In this document: positions 37,972 through 39,066 of the stretch, piece by piece | How positions within the stretch are numbered: the first letter of the stretch is position 1 | Layout of the letters: each line of letters opens with the position of its first letter | NCBI GenBank assembly: GCA_035906055.1 | Contig: JAMIFV010000058.1 | Coordinates: 1-39,066, forward strand | Reading direction: 5' to 3' | Length of the DNA: 39,066 bases | Source: JAMIFV01 sp035906055 | GTDB lineage: Bacteria; Pseudomonadota; Alphaproteobacteria; Rickettsiales; JABCZZ01 | Position numbers and translations under genes: made by a program | The notes under the pieces: generated by a model | What the model was told of the DNA's origin: nothing | The model's database searches: none | What the model saw: the letters and a program-made list of their open reading frames with translations, nothing else

Positions 37972-38847
37972 ATGACGACCTCCCCTTCATTCGACGACCG
38001 CGACGGCCTTATCTGGTACAATGGCAAAATGGTGCAATGGCGCGATGCCAATGTGCATGTGCTCAATCACGGCCTGCATTATGCCAGCAGCGTGTTCGAA
38101 GGTGAGCGCGTCTACAACGGCAAGGTGTTCAAGCTGCAGGAACATAGCGTGCGCCTGCATAAATCGGCGGAACTGCTGGGCTTTACCATCCCCTATTCCG
38201 TGGAAGAGATCAACAGGGCCACCAACGAAGTCATCGCCGCCAATAACGTGGTGGACGGCTACGTGCGCCCCGTGGCGTTCCGTGGCAGCGAGATGATGGC
38301 CATTTCCGCGCAGAAGAACAAAGTGCATCTGGCAATCGCCTGCTGGGCATGGCCGACCTATTTCTCCAAGGAGGCGCGCGAACGCGGCCTGAAGCTTGCC
38401 ATTTCCACATGGCAGCGCCCTGCCCCCGGCACCGCCCCCACCGCCAGCAAGGCCGCAGGCCTTTACATGATCTGCACGCTCAGCAAGCATGCCGCCGAGC
38501 AGGCGGGCTATGACGACGCGCTGATGTTCGACTATCGCGGGTTAATTGCCGAAGCAACCGGCGCTAACGTGTTCCTCGTGATCAACGGCCAGTTGCATAC
38601 GCCGACGACGGAATGCATCCTCAACGGCATCACGCGCCTGACCGTGATCGAGCTGGCGCAGGCGCGCGGCATCAAGGTGGTGGAACGCCATATCAAGCCG
38701 GAAGAGCTGGTGAACGCGCAGGAAGTGTTCCTCACCGGCACCGCCGCAGAAATCACGCCGATCGGCTCCATTGCGGATTACACGTTCACCGTAGGCCCCG
38801 TTACCAGACAGCTGATGGAAGATTACGCAGCGCTGGTGCGTAAGTAG
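37972..38847 (+). CDS. ilvE: Branched-chain amino acid aminotransferase (class IV)
   Basis: PLP enzyme exchanging amino groups between Leu/Ile/Val and their oxo acids with glutamate. The 291-residue fold-IV protein shows HVLNHGLHYASSVFEGERVY, the PLP lysine in TASKAAGLY (Lys159), the class IV signature region EATGANVFLVINGQLHTP, ECILNGITRLTVIELA and EVFLTGTAAEITPI. The size and motifs fit IlvE; D-amino-acid transaminase is less likely because of the HYASSVFEG block. No clear Shine-Dalgarno since the AACAAC repeat reaches to 6 bases before the ATG. Confidence 0.92.
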   Translation: MTTSPSFDDRDGLIWYNGKMVQWRDANVHVLNHGLHYASSVFEGERVYNGKVFKLQEHSVRLHKSAELLGFTIPYSVEEINRATNEVIAANNVVDGYVRPVAFRGSEMMAISAQKNKVHLAIACWAWPTYFSKEARERGLKLAISTWQRPAPGTAPTASKAAGLYMICTLSKHAAEQAGYDDALMFDYRGLIAEATGANVFLVINGQLHTPTTECILNGITRLTVIELAQARGIKVVERHIKPEELVNAQEVFLTGTAAEITPIGSIADYTFTVGPVTRQLMEDYAALVRK

Positions 38848-38873
38848 AACAGGCTTCAGGCTATCGGGCATAA

Positions 38874-39066
38874 TTAAAGAAATGGGGGGCTGGAAAGTAC
38901 AAATTTGATAGCCCTTTTCTTTCTTTGTGATCTCAACCCCCGGTGGATTTTTATTTTTTCCTTGAGATGCGCGAATGTTCCTTCGAGGTGGTTTATGGTA
39001 GGCGGTATTGCGAGGCTTGGTATATCGCGACAGGTAAAGAGGCTGTGCAGGTTATCCTGCAATGAG
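38874..39066 (-). mobile_element. C-terminal end of an insertion-sequence transposase, cut by the window edge
   Basis: The minus-strand frame enters from the right edge and ends at 38874. It contains IPPTINHLEGTFAHLKEKIK followed by IHRGLRSQRKKRAIKFVL. The pattern TN.(L/I)EG.F..LK....HRGL...RK...I...L is the C-terminal region of DDE transposases, with the Glu after HL probably the last catalytic acid. The IS family cannot be set from this part. GGGCTATC at the left of the stop is a possible terminal repeat, but the other end is outside the window. Confidence 0.6.

Overview
The window reads as a moderately GC-rich stretch of an alphaproteobacterial chromosome, probably from an uncultured or little-studied lineage. 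Supporting signs are an RpoH-type heat-shock sigma factor, COQ7-type ubiquinone hydroxylase, UbiK, the ubiK / ybjN / proC and lgt / NDUFAF7-like methyltransferase / pgeF groupings, a His-containing (probably non-discriminating) AspRS, and the GTCATTCCCGCG...-type intergenic palindromes common in that class. Almost all of the sequence is chromosomal housekeeping. No phage, plasmid origin or CRISPR array is visible; the only mobile-element trace is a transposase C-terminus at the right edge.

Left part (1-13.7 kb): a decayed RelE-like toxin remnant with its HTH antitoxin, an orphan pilin-like protein, a CAU-anticodon tRNA, a small lipoprotein, coq7-dsbB, a thiolase, rpoH, a DUF1579 protein, rluD divergent from a small membrane protein that leads a tightly overlapping thrC / M16 peptidase operon, a methyltransferase, a SlyB-like lipoprotein, ubiK and ybjN.

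Middle part (13.7-24.3 kb): proC, a second orphan pilin-like gene with the same promoter geometry as the first, comM, a vapBC pair whose toxin has lost a catalytic Asp, a J-domain-like protein, two more beta-oxidation genes (a fused 3-hydroxyacyl-CoA dehydrogenase/enoyl-CoA hydratase and an acyl-CoA dehydrogenase), and an AT-richer secreted protein with two NTR/TIMP-like modules and an ankyrin-like tail.

24.4-29.9 kb holds the most unusual unit: a KamA-family lysine 2,3-aminomutase, an unknown protein, and four overlapping genes for ATP-grasp ligase, a Cys-rich DUF3109/YkgJ-like protein, a second ATP-grasp ligase and a GNAT acyltransferase. It looks like a small biosynthetic cassette for a beta-lysine-derived or other peptide-like metabolite.

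Right part (30-39 kb): rnd with a DUF167 gene, aspS, a His/Gly/Pro-rich secreted protein, hldD, lgt, an NDUFAF7/MidA-like methyltransferase, pgeF, a branched-chain aminotransferase and the transposase fragment.

Between genes lie several repeat families. The most striking is a roughly 75-180 bp element in six copies, always just after a stop codon, with stem-loops whose stems differ in sequence between copies but keep base pairing. A second family is the GTCAT palindromes; a third is an AACAAC heptad repeat that also appears inside two coding regions.
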